A stretch of DNA of 64,000 nt from Alterluteimonas quercicellularis (GCF_021191635.1 NZ_JAIWPR010000024.1:1-64000), one strand, 5' to 3'; shown: positions 31,736 through 41,409, numbered from the stretch's first letter. Translations and numbers: made by a program. Notes: generated from the sequence alone by a model not told the origin.

Positions 31736-34573
31736 GTGGACAGTCTTCTCAAGCAGTTCGCCCAGTCATCCCAGCTCGGCGCCAACGCCGCCTACATCGA
31801 GGATCTGTACGAGCAGTACCTGGTGGATCCCGACAGCGTCGGACCCCGCTGGAAATCCTGGTTCGAGGGCTTCAAGGGCCGCGAGAACGGCGACGTGCCG
31901 CACTCGGCGGTCATGGCCACGGTGGCCGAGGCCGGCCGCCTCGCGCTGCGCGGGCAGGCCGGCGCGGCCGCCGGCGCCGGCGACGAGCGCGAGCGCAACG
32001 TCGGCCGCCTGATCACCGCCTACCGCGCCCGCGGCCACCTGAGCGCCCGGCTCGATCCGCTGGGCCTGACCACGCTGGTCGATCCGCCGGACCTGGGGCT
32101 GCCGTTCCACTCGCTGTCCGAGCGCGACCTCGGCGCCGACTTCAGCACCGGCGGCGTCGCCGGCAACGAGCGCATGAAGCTGCGCGACCTGCTCGACCTG
32201 CTCAAGGCCACCTATACCGGGCCGATCGGGGCGGAGTTCATGCACATCCCCGAGGTCGAGCAGCGGCAGTGGCTGTACCGCCGCCTTGAGCTCGACGGCG
32301 GCCGCTTCCACCGCACGCCCGAGCAGAAGCGCCGCATCCTCGAGCGCCTGTCGGCGGCCGAGGGCCTGGAGCGCTACCTGCATACCAAGTACGTCGGCCA
32401 GAAGCGCTTCTCGCTGGAGGGCGGCGACTCGCTGATCCCGCTGCTCGACGCGCTGATCCAGCGCGCCGGCGAGGACGGGGTCAAGGACCTGGTGGTCGGC
32501 ATGGCCCACCGCGGCCGCCTCAACGTGCTGGTCAACACGCTGGGCAAGAACCCGCGCCGGCTGTTCGACGAGTTCGAGGGCAAGTTCGAGCACGTGGACG
32601 ACGACCGCGCCCACACCGGCGACGTCAAGTACCACATGGGCTTCTCCGCCGACGTGCAGACCCCCGGCGGCGCCGTCCACCTGGCGCTGGCCTTCAACCC
32701 CTCGCACCTGGAGATCGTGGACCCGGTGGTGGTCGGCAGCGCGCGCTCGCGCCAGCACCGCCGCGGCGACCGCGAGCGCAAGGCGGTGATCCCCGTGCTG
32801 CTGCACGGCGACGCCGCGTTCGCCGGCCAGGGCGTGGTGATGGAGCTGTTCCAGATGTCGCAGGCGCGCGGCTTCGCCGTCGGCGGCACCGTGCACGTGG
32901 TCATCAACAACCAGGTCGGCTTCACCACCAGCGACCGCCAGGACGCGCGCTCCACGCTGTACTGCACCGACGTGGCCAAGATGGTCGGCGCGCCGGTGCT
33001 GCACGTGAACGCCGACGACCCGGAGGCGGTGGTCTACTGCATGGAGCTGGCCTACGAGTTCCGCCAGACCTTCCACAAGGACGTCGTCATCGACCTGGTC
33101 TGCTACCGCCGCCACGGCCACAACGAGGCCGACGAGCCGGCGGCGACCCAGCCGCTGATGTACCAGACCATCCGCAAGCACAAGACCACCCGCGAGCTGT
33201 ACGCCGCGCGGCTGATCGCCGAAGGCGTGCTGGACGACGCCGCGGTCAAGGCGGTCGTGGACGGCTACCGCGACAAGCTCGACGCCGGCGAGGTCACCAC
33301 CGAGCTGGCCGACTCGCGCCCGGACGACTACGACCTCACCATCGACTGGGGCCCCTACCTGTCCGGCCGGCTCACCGATCCGGTGGACACGCGCGTGGCG
33401 CCCGAGCGCCTGGCCGAGCTGGCCGAGAAGATCAACGCCGTGCCCGAGGCGCTGGGCCTGCACCCGCGCGTGGCCAAGATCTACGACGACCGCCGCAAGA
33501 TGGCCGCCGGCGAGCTGCCGGCCGACTGGGGCTTCGCCGAGAACCTGGCCTACGCGACCCTGCTCGACGAGGGCCACCGCCTGCGCCTGGTCGGCCAGGA
33601 TTCCGGCCGCGGCACCTTCTTCCACCGCCATGCGGTGCTGCACGACCAGAAGACAGGCGAGGACTACGTCCCGCTGCAGCAGCTGGTGAAGAACCCCGAG
33701 GACGCCACCATCATCGACTCGCTGCTCAGCGAGGAGGCGGTGATGGCCTTCGAGTACGGCTACTCGACCTCCGAGCCGGGCACGCTGGACATCTGGGAGG
33801 CGCAGTTCGGCGACTTCGCCAACGGCGCCCAGGTGGTCATCGACCAGTTCCTGTCCTCGGGCGAGGCCAAGTGGCAGCGCCTGTCCGGGCTGGCGCTGTT
33901 CCTGCCCCACGGCTACGAGGGCCAGGGCCCCGAGCACAGCTCGGCGCGCCTGGAGCGCTTCCTGCAGCTGTGCGCGCTGGAGAACATGCAGGTCTGCGTG
34001 CCGACCACGCCGGCGCAGGCCTTCCACATGATCCGCCGCCAGCTGTGCATGAAGACCCGCAAGCCGCTGGTGGTGATGACGCCGAAGTCGCTGCTGCGCC
34101 ACAAGCTGGCGGTGTCCTCGCTGGAGGACCTGGCCCGCGGCGAGTTCCTGCACCTGATCCCCGACGGCGCCGCCGACCCGAAGAAGGTCGAGCGCGTGGT
34201 CGCCTGCTCCGGCAAGGTCTACTACGACCTGCTGGAAGAGGCGCAGAAGCGGTCGCTGGAGAACGTGGCGCTGCTGCGCATCGAGCAGCTGTACCCGTTC
34301 CCGCGCGAGCTGCTGGCCGCCGAGCTGGCGCGCTACGCCGGGGCGACCGACCTGGTGTGGTGCCAGGAGGAACCCCAGAACCAGGGCGCCTGGTACCAGA
34401 TCAAGCACCACCTCGACGCCTGCCTCGCCGACGGCCAGAAGCTGCACTACGCCGGCCGCGCGCGCTCGCCCAGCCCCGCGGTCGGCCACTTCAACGACCA
34501 CGTCGAAGAGCAGAAGCAGCTGGTCGCCGACGCCCTGGTCAACCCGCTCAAGGGCAAGGTGGCGGCCGAGTAA
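31736..34573 (+). CDS. sucA: 2-oxoglutarate dehydrogenase E1 component
   Basis: A 945-residue thiamine-diphosphate decarboxylase, the first component of the complex that converts 2-oxoglutarate to succinyl-CoA. The N-terminus has [20 protein letters not shown], used for E2 binding; further on are [27 protein letters not shown] with the diphosphate-binding region, and the transketolase-like C-terminus ending in [18 protein letters not shown]. Length equals that of E. coli SucA. The start is a GTG at 31736, supported by the conserved MDSLLKQF-like beginning. sucB and lpd follow in the same direction, forming the suc operon. Confidence 0.96.
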   Translation: MDSLLKQFAQSSQLGANAAYIEDLYEQYLVDPDSVGPRWKSWFEGFKGRENGDVPHSAVMATVAEAGRLALRGQAGAAAGAGDERERNVGRLITAYRARGHLSARLDPLGLTTLVDPPDLGLPFHSLSERDLGADFSTGGVAGNERMKLRDLLDLLKATYTGPIGAEFMHIPEVEQRQWLYRRLELDGGRFHRTPEQKRRILERLSAAEGLERYLHTKYVGQKRFSLEGGDSLIPLLDALIQRAGEDGVKDLVVGMAHRGRLNVLVNTLGKNPRRLFDEFEGKFEHVDDDRAHTGDVKYHMGFSADVQTPGGAVHLALAFNPSHLEIVDPVVVGSARSRQHRRGDRERKAVIPVLLHGDAAFAGQGVVMELFQMSQARGFAVGGTVHVVINNQVGFTTSDRQDARSTLYCTDVAKMVGAPVLHVNADDPEAVVYCMELAYEFRQTFHKDVVIDLVCYRRHGHNEADEPAATQPLMYQTIRKHKTTRELYAARLIAEGVLDDAAVKAVVDGYRDKLDAGEVTTELADSRPDDYDLTIDWGPYLSGRLTDPVDTRVAPERLAELAEKINAVPEALGLHPRVAKIYDDRRKMAAGELPADWGFAENLAYATLLDEGHRLRLVGQDSGRGTFFHRHAVLHDQKTGEDYVPLQQLVKNPEDATIIDSLLSEEAVMAFEYGYSTSEPGTLDIWEAQFGDFANGAQVVIDQFLSSGEAKWQRLSGLALFLPHGYEGQGPEHSSARLERFLQLCALENMQVCVPTTPAQAFHMIRRQLCMKTRKPLVVMTPKSLLRHKLAVSSLEDLARGEFLHLIPDGAADPKKVERVVACSGKVYYDLLEEAQKRSLENVALLRIEQLYPFPRELLAAELARYAGATDLVWCQEEPQNQGAWYQIKHHLDACLADGQKLHYAGRARSPSPAVGHFNDHVEEQKQLVADALVNPLKGKVAAE

Positions 34574-34581
34574 ACGAACGA

Positions 34582-34611
34582 GGACCGCCACGGCCAGCGC
34601 CATGGCGGTCC
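34582..34611 (+). other. Stem-loop between sucA and sucB
   Basis: Perfect 9-bp arms GGACCGCCA / TGGCGGTCC around a 12-base loop, 8 bases after the sucA stop; a smaller hairpin GGCATCC / GGATGCC follows. No T-tract, so it is more likely an mRNA-stability or processing element than a terminator. Confidence 0.5.
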
Positions 34612-34671
34612 GCCCCCGGCATCCCGGATGCCGGCCCTCCCCTCTCCACGTCTCACCGCCAGGAAGCCCGC

Positions 34672-35916
34672 ATGGCCACTGAAATCAAGGTCCCCGTCCT
34701 GCCCGAATCCGTTTCCGACGCCACCATCGCCACCTGGCACAAGAAGGCCGGCGACGCGGTCAAGCGTGACGAGAACCTCGTCGACCTGGAGACCGACAAG
34801 GTCGTGCTGGAAGTGCCTTCCACGGTCGACGGCGTGATCAAGGAGATCAAGTTCGAGGAAGGCGCCACGGTGAACAGCCAGCAGGTGCTGGCGATCATCG
34901 AGGAAGGCGCGGCCGCCGCCGCGGCGCCGGCCGCCGAGTCCGGCAGCCCGGACAAGGAAGCGCCGGCCGCCGGCGCCGAGGAAGTGCAGCCCAAGCCGGA
35001 GGCCAAGAAGGCCGACGACAAGGCGCCGGCGTCCACCAAGCCGCAGTCGGTATCCGGTGGCAAGACCGGCGACCTGCCCCCCGGTGCGCGCTTCACCGCC
35101 GAGACCAGGGGCATCGATCCCTCCCAGGTCGAGGGCACCGGCCGCCGTGGCGCGGTGACCAAGGAGGACCTGCTCAACTACGCCTCCGGCAAGACGCCGG
35201 GCGTCTCCGGCGGCGCGCGCCCCGAGGAGCGCGTGCCGATGACCCGCATCCGCAAGCGCATCGCCGAGCGCCTGATGCAGTCGAAGGAATCCATCGCCAT
35301 GCTGACCTCGTTCAACGAGGTCAACCTGGGCAGGGTGATGGCCCTGCGCAAGGAGCTGGGCGAGCAGTTCCAGAAGGACCGCGGCATCAAGCTCGGCTTC
35401 ATGGGCTTCTTCGCCAAGGCCGCCGCCAACGCGCTGGCCAAGTACCCGGTGGTCAACGCCTCGGTCGACGGCGACGACATCATCTACCACGGCTACGCCG
35501 ACATCTCGGTGGCGATCTCCAGCGACCGCGGCCTGGTCACCCCGGTGCTGCGCAACGTCGAGCGCATGGGCTTCGCCGAGATCGAGCAGGGCATCGCCGA
35601 CTACGCCAAGGCCGCGCGCGAGGGCGGGCTGAAGCTGGAGGACCTGCAGGGCGGCACCTTCACCATCACCAACGGCGGCACCTTCGGCTCGCTGATGTCC
35701 ACCCCGATCGTCAACCCGCCGCAGTCGGCGATCCTGGGCATGCACGCGATCAAGGAGCGCGCGGTCGTGGAGAACGGCCAGATCGTCGCCGCCCCGATGA
35801 TGTACATCGCGCTGTCCTACGACCACCGCATCATCGACGGCAAGGACGCGGTGCTGTTCCTGGTCGACATCAAGAACCAGCTCGAGAATCCGCATCGCAT
35901 GCTGCTCGGGCTCTGA
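34672..35916 (+). CDS. sucB: Dihydrolipoyllysine succinyltransferase (E2 of 2-oxoglutarate dehydrogenase)
   Basis: A 414-residue core enzyme of the complex. Residues 1-77 form one lipoyl domain; Lys43 in [12 protein letters not shown] is the lipoylated residue. An Ala/Pro/Lys-rich hinge leads to the E3-binding domain (about 115-160, [20 protein letters not shown]). The C-terminal catalytic domain carries the acyltransferase motif DHR with His385. The length agrees with SucB. ATG 34672 has AGGAAG upstream. The last four codons and stop are part of a perfect hairpin. Confidence 0.96.
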   Translation: MATEIKVPVLPESVSDATIATWHKKAGDAVKRDENLVDLETDKVVLEVPSTVDGVIKEIKFEEGATVNSQQVLAIIEEGAAAAAAPAAESGSPDKEAPAAGAEEVQPKPEAKKADDKAPASTKPQSVSGGKTGDLPPGARFTAETRGIDPSQVEGTGRRGAVTKEDLLNYASGKTPGVSGGARPEERVPMTRIRKRIAERLMQSKESIAMLTSFNEVNLGRVMALRKELGEQFQKDRGIKLGFMGFFAKAAANALAKYPVVNASVDGDDIIYHGYADISVAISSDRGLVTPVLRNVERMGFAEIEQGIADYAKAAREGGLKLEDLQGGTFTITNGGTFGSLMSTPIVNPPQSAILGMHAIKERAVVENGQIVAAPMMYIALSYDHRIIDGKDAVLFLVDIKNQLENPHRMLLGL

Positions 35917-35927
35917 GCCCGAGCAGC
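35901..35927 (+). other. Perfect hairpin spanning the sucB stop codon
   Basis: Arms GCTGCTCGGGCT (35901-35912) and AGCCCGAGCAGC (35916-35927) with the loop CTG; the TGA stop is at 35914-35916 in loop and stem. No T-tract follows, so lpd transcription should continue; it may stabilise the upstream mRNA. Confidence 0.6.
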
Positions 35928-36001
35928 ACGGGATTCGGGATTCGGGATTGGGGATGATGCCCCGCTTTCCCGATCCCGAATCCCCAATCCCCAATCCCGT
36001 G
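35928..36001. repeat. GGGATTCGGGATT palindromic repeat between sucB and lpd
   Basis: The left arm CACGGGATTCGGGATTCGGG and the inverted right arm (ATCCCGAATCCCCAATCCCC...) flank ATGATGCCCCGCTTTCC. It occupies almost the whole sucB-lpd spacer. The lpd ribosome-binding site GAGGGA lies just after it. Confidence 0.88.
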
Positions 36002-36013
36002 TGAGGGAACGAA

Positions 36014-37450
36014 ATGACCGAACAATACGACGTCGTCGTCATCGGAGCCGGCCCGGCCGGCTACCACGCCGCCATCCGCGCCGCGCAGCTGGGCATGAAG
36101 GTCGCCTGCGTGGACGCCGCGCTGGGCAAGGACGGCAAGCCGGCGCTGGGCGGCACCTGCCTGCGCGTGGGCTGCATCCCGTCCAAGGCGCTGCTCGACT
36201 CCTCGCGCCAGTACTGGAACATGGGCCACCTGTTCGGCGAGCACGGCATCAGCTTCAAGGACGCGAAGATCGACGTCGGCGCGATGGTCGCGCGCAAGGA
36301 CAAGATCGTGAAGCAGTTCACCGGCGGCATCGCGATGCTGTTCAAGGCGAACAAGGTCGCGCCCTACTACGGCTTCGCCACGCTGCATCCCGAGCGCAAG
36401 GTCATCGTCAAGCAGCACGACGGCAGCGAGGTCGAGCTGAGCGGCACCAACGTCATCATCGCCGCCGGCTCCGACTCCATCGAGCTGCCGTTCGCCAGGT
36501 TCGACGGCGAGACCATCGTCGACAACGTCGGCGCGCTGGACTTCGCCGAGGTGCCCAGGCGCCTGGCGGTCATCGGCGCCGGCGTCATCGGCCTGGAGCT
36601 GGGCAGCGTGTGGAAGCGCCTGGGCGCCGAGGTCACCATCCTCGAGGCGCTGCCCGACTTCCTCGCCGCCGCCGACGCCGAGGTCGGCAAGGCCGCGCTG
36701 AAGGAGTTCAGGAAGCAGGGCCTGGACATCAAGCTCGGCGCCAAGGTCAGCGCGACCGAGGTCAAGGCCAAGGGCAAGAAGAAGGAAGTCGTCGTCAGCT
36801 ACGCCGACAAGGACGGCGAGCAGACCCTGACCGTCGACAGGCTGCTGGTCGCCGTGGGCCGCAAGGCCGCGAGCCAGGGCCTGCTGGCCGACGGCACCGG
36901 CGTGAAGCTCGACGACCGCGGCCGCATCGAGGTGGACGCGCACTGCCATACCGGCGTCGACGGCGTCTGGGCGGTCGGCGACTGCGTGCGCGGCCCGATG
37001 CTGGCGCACAAGGGCTTCGAGGAGGGCATCGCCGTCGCCGAGCTGATCGCCGGCCTCCCCGGCCACGTCAACTTCGACACGATCCCGTGGGTGATCTACA
37101 CCGAGCCGGAGATCGCCTGGGTCGGCAAGACCGAGCAGCAGCTCAAGGAAGAAGGCACGCCGTACAAGACCGGCAGCTTCCCGTTCGCCGCCGTCGGCCG
37201 CGCCGTGGCCATGGGCGAGCCGGCGGGCTTCGTCAAGGTCATCGCCCACGCCGAGACCGACCGCGTGCTGGGCCTGCACCTGGTCGGCGTCGGCGTCTCC
37301 GAGCTGGTGCACGAAGGCGTGCTGACGATGGAGTTCAAGGGCTCCGCCGACGACCTCGCCCGCATCTGCCACGCCCACCCGACCCTGTCGGAAGCCATCC
37401 ACGACGCCGCCATGGCGGTCGACAAGCGGGCGATCCACAAGGCGAACTAG
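36014..37450 (+). CDS. lpd: Dihydrolipoyl dehydrogenase (E3)
   Basis: A 478-residue FAD disulfide oxidoreductase that reoxidises the lipoyl groups of SucB with NAD. FAD-binding GAGPAG at 11-16, redox disulfide Cys49-Cys54 in GGTCLRVGCIPSK, NAD-binding GAGVIGLELG, second FAD motif VWAVGDCVRG and the C-terminal His-Glu pair in HAHPTLSEAIHDAA are all present. GAGGGA lies 7 bases before ATG 36014. It ends the suc operon; a strong terminator follows. Confidence 0.96.
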   Translation: MTEQYDVVVIGAGPAGYHAAIRAAQLGMKVACVDAALGKDGKPALGGTCLRVGCIPSKALLDSSRQYWNMGHLFGEHGISFKDAKIDVGAMVARKDKIVKQFTGGIAMLFKANKVAPYYGFATLHPERKVIVKQHDGSEVELSGTNVIIAAGSDSIELPFARFDGETIVDNVGALDFAEVPRRLAVIGAGVIGLELGSVWKRLGAEVTILEALPDFLAAADAEVGKAALKEFRKQGLDIKLGAKVSATEVKAKGKKKEVVVSYADKDGEQTLTVDRLLVAVGRKAASQGLLADGTGVKLDDRGRIEVDAHCHTGVDGVWAVGDCVRGPMLAHKGFEEGIAVAELIAGLPGHVNFDTIPWVIYTEPEIAWVGKTEQQLKEEGTPYKTGSFPFAAVGRAVAMGEPAGFVKVIAHAETDRVLGLHLVGVGVSELVHEGVLTMEFKGSADDLARICHAHPTLSEAIHDAAMAVDKRAIHKAN

Positions 37451-37452
37451 AG

Positions 37453-37592
37453 CCGGGAATCGGGAATGGAGAATCGGGAATAGTCGAATCCTCCACGCTC
37501 CGTCCTTTTCCTTACGACGCCGGATACCTGTCCGGCGTCGTGCTTTTCGGCTTCTGCTCTTTCCTATTCTCCATTCCCGATTCCCCATTCCC
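37453..37592. repeat. GGGAATGGAGAATCGGG repeat enclosing the suc operon terminator
   Basis: The left arm (GGGAATCGGGAATGGAGAAT...) and the inverted right arm (TATTCTCCATTCCCGATTCC...) lie about 70 bases apart. Between them is a rho-independent terminator. The right arm ends at the ATG of the LOG gene. Confidence 0.85.
37514..37547 (+). terminator. Rho-independent terminator of sucA-sucB-lpd
   Basis: An 11-bp perfect stem ACGACGCCGGA / TCCGGCGTCGT with loop TACCTG, followed by GCTTTT. Position 64 bases after lpd fits an operon end. Confidence 0.85.
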
Positions 37593-38186
37593 ATGAAAAG
37601 CATCTGCGTCTACTGCGGCTCCAACGCCGGAAGCAAGCCCGCCTACGTCGAGCGCGCGATGGCGCTGGGCGACCGGATCGCGCGCGAGGGGCTGCGGCTG
37701 GTCTACGGCGGCGGCAACGTCGGGCTGATGGGCACCGTGGCGAACGCGGTGCTGGAGGCCGGCGGCGAGGTCACCGGCGTGATCCCGCAGCAGCTGGTCG
37801 ACTGGGAGGTCGCGCACCCGGACCTGACCGAGCTGGTGGTGGTCGGCTCGATGCACGAGCGCAAGAGGCGCATGTTCGATCTCGCCGACGCCTTCGTCGC
37901 CCTGCCCGGCGGCTTCGGCACGATGGAGGAGATCTTCGAGATGCTGACCTGGCGCCAGCTCGGCATCGGCGACAAGCCCTGCGCCTTCCTCGACATCGAG
38001 GGCTTCTACGCGCCGCTGATCGGCATGATCGACCGCATGGTGGCCGAGCGCTTCCTGCATCCCGACCAGCGCGCCGACCTCTGGTACGGCGAGGACATCG
38101 AGGCGCTGCTTGCATGGATGCGGGCGTACGAGCCGGCGCAGGCGTCGAAGTGGCTGGACGAGAAGCGCCGCGCCGCCCTGCGCTGA
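37593..38186 (+). CDS. LOG-family protein (TIGR00730)
   Basis: A 197-residue Rossmann-fold protein of the LOG family, whose characterised members are cytokinin riboside 5'-monophosphate phosphoribohydrolases or AMP-handling enzymes. The motif PGGFGTMEE is at 105-113, with the conserved GSMHERKRRMF at 85-95 and VYGGGNVGLMG at 38-47. Length is typical. The ATG at 37593 directly follows a palindromic repeat, so the usual ribosome-binding region consists of repeat sequence without a clear Shine-Dalgarno motif. In bacteria its role may be nucleotide recycling. Confidence 0.9.
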   Translation: MKSICVYCGSNAGSKPAYVERAMALGDRIAREGLRLVYGGGNVGLMGTVANAVLEAGGEVTGVIPQQLVDWEVAHPDLTELVVVGSMHERKRRMFDLADAFVALPGGFGTMEEIFEMLTWRQLGIGDKPCAFLDIEGFYAPLIGMIDRMVAERFLHPDQRADLWYGEDIEALLAWMRAYEPAQASKWLDEKRRAALR

Positions 38187-38197
38187 GTGCTGGAAGC

Positions 38198-38249
38198 GGG
38201 GGGGGGGGGGGGGGGGGGGGGCCGGGCCGCCCCCCCCCCCCCCCCCCCC
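38198..38249. repeat. 24-G / 20-C homopolymer inverted repeat
   Basis: A run of 24 G (38198-38221), the short centre CCGGGCCG, then 20 C (38230-38249). It begins 11 bases after the LOG gene's stop, in a position where the genome's GC-rich palindromic repeats often lie. The base sequence is doubtful. Confidence 0.55.
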
Positions 38250-38318
38250 GCACCGGCGGCCGCCCCGCGCGCCGCGCTATCCTGCGACGCTCCACGCCCG
38301 CCGGTACGAGAGACCGCC

Positions 38319-39317
38319 ATGACCACGCTGCCCGCCCGCTTCCGCGCCTTCCGCATCCGCGACGACGATGCCGGCTACCGCGCCGGCATCGAGGAGATCG
38401 CGCTCGACGATCTGGCGCCGGGCGAGCTGGTGATCCGCACCGCCTACTCCTCGGTCAACTACAAGGACGCGCTGGCCGGCACCGGCCAGGGCAAGATCCT
38501 GCGCCGCTTCCCGCTGGTGGGCGGCATCGATGTCGCCGGCCACGTCGTGCAGTCGCGCGACCCGGCCTTCCGGGAAGGCGACGCGGTGCTGGTCACCGGC
38601 TGCGGCCTCAGCGAGACCCGCGACGGCGGCTACGCCGAGTACGCGCGGCTGGAGGCGAAGTGGGCGGTGCCGCTGCCCGCGGGCCTCGACCTGCGCGAGA
38701 GCATGATCCTGGGCACCGCCGGCTTCACCGCCGCGCTCGCCCTGCTGCGCATGACCGAGAACCGGCAGGTGCCGGCGCTCGGCCCGCTCGCCGTCACCGG
38801 CGCCACCGGCGGCGTGGGCTCGCTGGCGGTCGACATCTTCAGCCGGGCCGGCTACGCGGTGCACGCGGTCAGCGGCAAGCCGGAACAGGCCGGCTACCTG
38901 CGCGAACTCGGCGCCGCCGAGGTGCTGGGGCGCGAGGCGCTGCACGCGCGCCGCCCGCTGGAGTCGGCGCGCTTCGGCGGCGGCCTCGACAACGTCGGCG
39001 GCCCGATGCTGGTCGGCCTGCTGGCGCAGACCGCGCCCTACGGCAACGTCGCCGGCGCCGGGCTGGCCGCCTCCCCCGCGCTCGACGCCACCGTCATGCC
39101 CTTCATCATCCGCGGCGTCTCGCTGCTCGGCGTGGCCTCCTCCGGCACCGCGCGCGACATCCGCGACGAGGTCTGGCGGCGACTGGCCGGCGACTGGAAG
39201 CCGCACCACCTGGCGCGCATCGCGCAGCACGAGGCGACGCTCGACACCCTGCCCGAGGCGTTCGCGCGGCTGCTCGCCGGCGGCGGCCTCGGCCGCACGC
39301 TGGTGCGCATCGGCTGA
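38319..39317 (+). CDS. YhdH/AcuI-type quinone oxidoreductase (acrylyl-CoA reductase-like)
   Basis: A 332-residue medium-chain dehydrogenase/reductase without the zinc ligands of alcohol dehydrogenases. It begins FRAFRIRDDDAGYRAGIEEI, the typical YhdH start; SSVNYKDALAGTGQGKI carries the substrate region; TGATGGVGSLAVD near 160-172 is the NADPH-binding loop. YhdH/AcuI proteins reduce acrylyl-CoA with NADPH in E. coli and Rhodobacter. ATG 38319 is chosen because the longer frame runs through the poly-G/C tract. Confidence 0.9.
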   Translation: MTTLPARFRAFRIRDDDAGYRAGIEEIALDDLAPGELVIRTAYSSVNYKDALAGTGQGKILRRFPLVGGIDVAGHVVQSRDPAFREGDAVLVTGCGLSETRDGGYAEYARLEAKWAVPLPAGLDLRESMILGTAGFTAALALLRMTENRQVPALGPLAVTGATGGVGSLAVDIFSRAGYAVHAVSGKPEQAGYLRELGAAEVLGREALHARRPLESARFGGGLDNVGGPMLVGLLAQTAPYGNVAGAGLAASPALDATVMPFIIRGVSLLGVASSGTARDIRDEVWRRLAGDWKPHHLARIAQHEATLDTLPEAFARLLAGGGLGRTLVRIG

Positions 39318-39386
39318 GGCCGGTGGAGTACGGGCCGTTCGTGCCCGCAGGCACCGGGCGCTGCGACGCAGCGCACATCGCGTCGC

Positions 39387-39414
39387 TTGCGGGGGCATGC
39401 GCCGCCGCTACAAT
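39387..39414 (+). promoter_or_regulatory. Promoter upstream of the PilH-like gene
   Basis: TTGCGG (39387-39392), 16 bases, TACAAT (39409-39414), 25 bases before the start codon. Confidence 0.6.
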
Positions 39415-39438
39415 CGTGCGCAGGACACGGGGAACTCC

Positions 39439-39816
39439 ATGGCGCGCATCCTGATCGTCGACGACTCGCCTTCGCAGCTGGCGGGCATCCGCCGCATCGT
39501 CGAGAAGCTGGGCCACGAGGCGCTGACCGCGGAGGACGGCCAGGCCGGCGTGGACGCGGCCAAGCGCGAGCTGCCCGACCTGATCCTGATGGACGTGGTG
39601 ATGCCCAACCTCAACGGCTTCCAGGCCACGCGCTCGATCACCCGCGAGCCCACCACGCGCCACATCCCCGTGGTGCTGGTGACCACCAAGGACCAGGAGA
39701 CCGATCGCATCTGGGGCATGCGCCAGGGCGCGCGCGGCTACCTGACCAAGCCCTTCAGCGAGACCGAGCTCGCCGACGTCATCTCCAACACCCTCGGCGC
39801 GCCGCCCGCGCCCTAG
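39439..39816 (+). CDS. pilH: Single-domain response regulator, PilH-like
   Basis: A 125-residue CheY-like receiver with acidic pair Asp8-Asp9, phosphoacceptor Asp52 (LILMDVVMPNLNGFQATR) and Lys104 (YLTKPFSE). The sequence after the phospho-site (FQATRSITREP, VTTKDQETDRIWGMRQGA) is that of PilH, which modulates twitching motility and cAMP through the Chp chemotaxis system. Other pil-chp genes are not next to it here, so the exact role is inferred. A promoter with TTGCGG/TACAAT precedes it. It is convergent with the cbpA gene, 3 bases apart. Confidence 0.85.
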   Translation: MARILIVDDSPSQLAGIRRIVEKLGHEALTAEDGQAGVDAAKRELPDLILMDVVMPNLNGFQATRSITREPTTRHIPVVLVTTKDQETDRIWGMRQGARGYLTKPFSETELADVISNTLGAPPAP

Positions 39817-39819
39817 GGC

Positions 39820-40707
39820 CTAGCGCCAGTCGTCGCCGAACGCCTGCTCCAGCCTGCGGTAGGCTTCGCGCTGCGCCTCGGTCTGCGCCTTCGGCGCGAG
39901 CACCTCCAGCTCGACGATCTGGTCGCCCGCCGGCGCGCCGCGCGCGCCGGGCAGGCCGCGCCCGCGCAGGCGCAGCCGGCGGCCGGCCTCGGAGCCCGGA
40001 GGGATCTTCAGCTCCACCGGGCCGCCCAGCGTCGGCGCGCTGACCGTCGCGCCCAGCGCGGCCTCCCACGGCGCCACCGGCAGCACGTGGACGATGTTGG
40101 CGCCGTCGGCCTCGAAGTCGGGATGGGCGGCGTACTCGATCTCCAGCAGCAGGTCGCCGTGCGTGCCCTGCCCCTTGAGCCGGATCGCCTGCCCGGGGCG
40201 GATGCCGCGCGGCACGTTGACGTCGAGCGACTTGCCGTTGACCGCGATGCGCACGCTGTGGCCGTGGTACACCGCCTCCAGCGGCACCGCCAGCCGCGCG
40301 CGGGTGTCGCCGCGCGGCGCCTGCGGGCCCTGCGCGCCGCGCTGGCCGGCGCGACGGCGCCCGAACAGCTCCTCGAAGAAGTCGCTGAAGCCGCCGCCCG
40401 CGCCGCCGCCGGCGAAGATCTCGTCGAAGTCCGGGCCGGCGCCGCCGCCGAAGCCGCCGTGCGGCGGGTGCACCTCGTCGCCCGGCCGGTAGCCGCGCGC
40501 GCGCAACTGGTCGTAGGCGCTGCGCTTGGCGGGATCGCGCAGCGCCTCGTAGGCCTCGTTGACGGCCTTGAAGCGCGCCTCGGCATCGGCCTCCTTGCTG
40601 ACGTCGGGATGGTACTTGCGCGCCAGCCGGCGATAGGCCGTCTTGAGGTCCGCGTCGCTGGCGCCCGGCTCGACGCCCAGCGTCTCGTAGTAGTCCTTGA
40701 ACTGCAT
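39820..40707 (-). CDS. cbpA: DnaJ-class co-chaperone CbpA
   Basis: A 295-residue J-domain protein. Residues 1-70 form the J domain with His33-Pro34-Asp35 (KYHPDV), the DnaK-activating motif. Residues about 90-125 are a Gly/Phe-rich linker ([20 protein letters not shown]). There is no zinc-finger domain. The C-terminal substrate-binding domains (about 140-290) contain [20 protein letters not shown]. This is the CbpA (curved DNA-binding protein) layout. It probably acts with DnaK in stress; the small heat-shock gene lies upstream. ATG 40707 chosen at the J-domain start. Confidence 0.92.
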   Translation of the reverse strand: MQFKDYYETLGVEPGASDADLKTAYRRLARKYHPDVSKEADAEARFKAVNEAYEALRDPAKRSAYDQLRARGYRPGDEVHPPHGGFGGGAGPDFDEIFAGGGAGGGFSDFFEELFGRRRAGQRGAQGPQAPRGDTRARLAVPLEAVYHGHSVRIAVNGKSLDVNVPRGIRPGQAIRLKGQGTHGDLLLEIEYAAHPDFEADGANIVHVLPVAPWEAALGATVSAPTLGGPVELKIPPGSEAGRRLRLRGRGLPGARGAPAGDQIVELEVLAPKAQTEAQREAYRRLEQAFGDDWR

Positions 40708-40790
40708 TCGCCCGTCTTCGCGTCTGGATGGCTCGTAAGGACCCGCCGCGCGGGTCCGGGAGGTTCGCCGGCAAGCGCCGGCGGCCGGCC

Positions 40791-40864
40791 CCAGGAGCGT
40801 GGGCGGTGGAAACGTTCGGGCCGTGCGGCCCGGACGGCCTCCGCCGCCCACGCGCCTAGTGTAA
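40791..40864. repeat. CAGGAGCGTGGGCGG...CCGCCCACGCGCCTAG repeat, short copy
   Basis: Arms AGGAGCGTGGGCGGTGGAAA and CCTCCGCCGCCCACGCGCCT flank a central GGGCCGTGCGGCCC dyad. It shares AAACGTTCG and the CTAGTGTA edge with the longer copy at 52379-52550. Confidence 0.8.
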
Positions 40865-40878
40865 GGGCCGGAACGAAG

Positions 40879-40902
40879 CCGGGCGCCCAAGGGGGCGCCC
40901 GG
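40879..40902 (-). terminator. Hairpin after the Hsp20 gene
   Basis: Perfect 10-bp stem CCGGGCGCCC / GGGCGCCCGG with a 4-base loop, 28 bases past the Hsp20 stop on the minus strand. A CTTCGTTCC follows instead of a T-run. Confidence 0.5.
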
Positions 40903-40929
40903 CGGTCGCGGCGTTCGGGGCCCGCGACG

Positions 40930-41409
40930 TCACTGCCGGGTGGGCAGCGACTCCGGCTTGCCGACCTGGATCCGCCGCGGCGTGGTCTCCGGCCGCTTCG
41001 GGATGCTGATCTCCAGCACGCCGTTGTGGCCCGAGGCGGTCACGCCGTCGGGATCGGCGCTGTCGGGCAGCGCGAAGCGGCGATGGAAGCTGCCGTAGCG
41101 GCGCTCCACGCGCGAGAACTTGCCGTTCTCCTCGCGGGTCTCGTTGCGGCGCTCGCCGCGGATGCTGAGGATGCCCTTGTCCATCAGCACCTCGACGTCG
41201 GCCGGGTCGATGCCCGGCAGGTCGGCGTAGATCACGAAGCGGTCGGCCTCCTCCTTGATGTCGACCCGCGGGGCCCACTGGCTGGTGACCACGGACGAGG
41301 CGTCGCGGTCGTCGTCGGCCTGGAAGAAGGTGTTGAACATCTGGCGCAGCTCGTCCTGGATGCCGGACGCGCCGGCGCTCTGAAGCGGATTGCGGACTAC
41401 GTGTCTCAT
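40930..41409 (-). CDS. Small heat-shock protein (Hsp20)
   Basis: A 159-residue alpha-crystallin-type chaperone that holds unfolding proteins. The alpha-crystallin domain spans about 45-145 (WAPRVDIKEEADRFVIYADL, GILSIRGERRNE, RYGSFHRRFALPDSAD, NGVLEISIPK). The C-terminal IxV-like anchor is RRIQVGK. The ATG at 41409 is preceded by AGGAGGAG, a very strong ribosome-binding site 6 bases upstream; an upstream in-frame ATG at 41448 is ignored for that reason. The cbpA gene is further downstream on the same strand, but a repeat and a hairpin separate them. Confidence 0.93.
   Translation of the reverse strand: MRHVVRNPLQSAGASGIQDELRQMFNTFFQADDDRDASSVVTSQWAPRVDIKEEADRFVIYADLPGIDPADVEVLMDKGILSIRGERRNETREENGKFSRVERRYGSFHRRFALPDSADPDGVTASGHNGVLEISIPKRPETTPRRIQVGKPESLPTRQ

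Noticed and set aside
38187-38318. In-frame N-terminal extension of the YhdH-type gene through the G/C runs
   Set aside because: It would encode poly-glycine and poly-proline from a doubtful sequence; family members start at ATG 38319.
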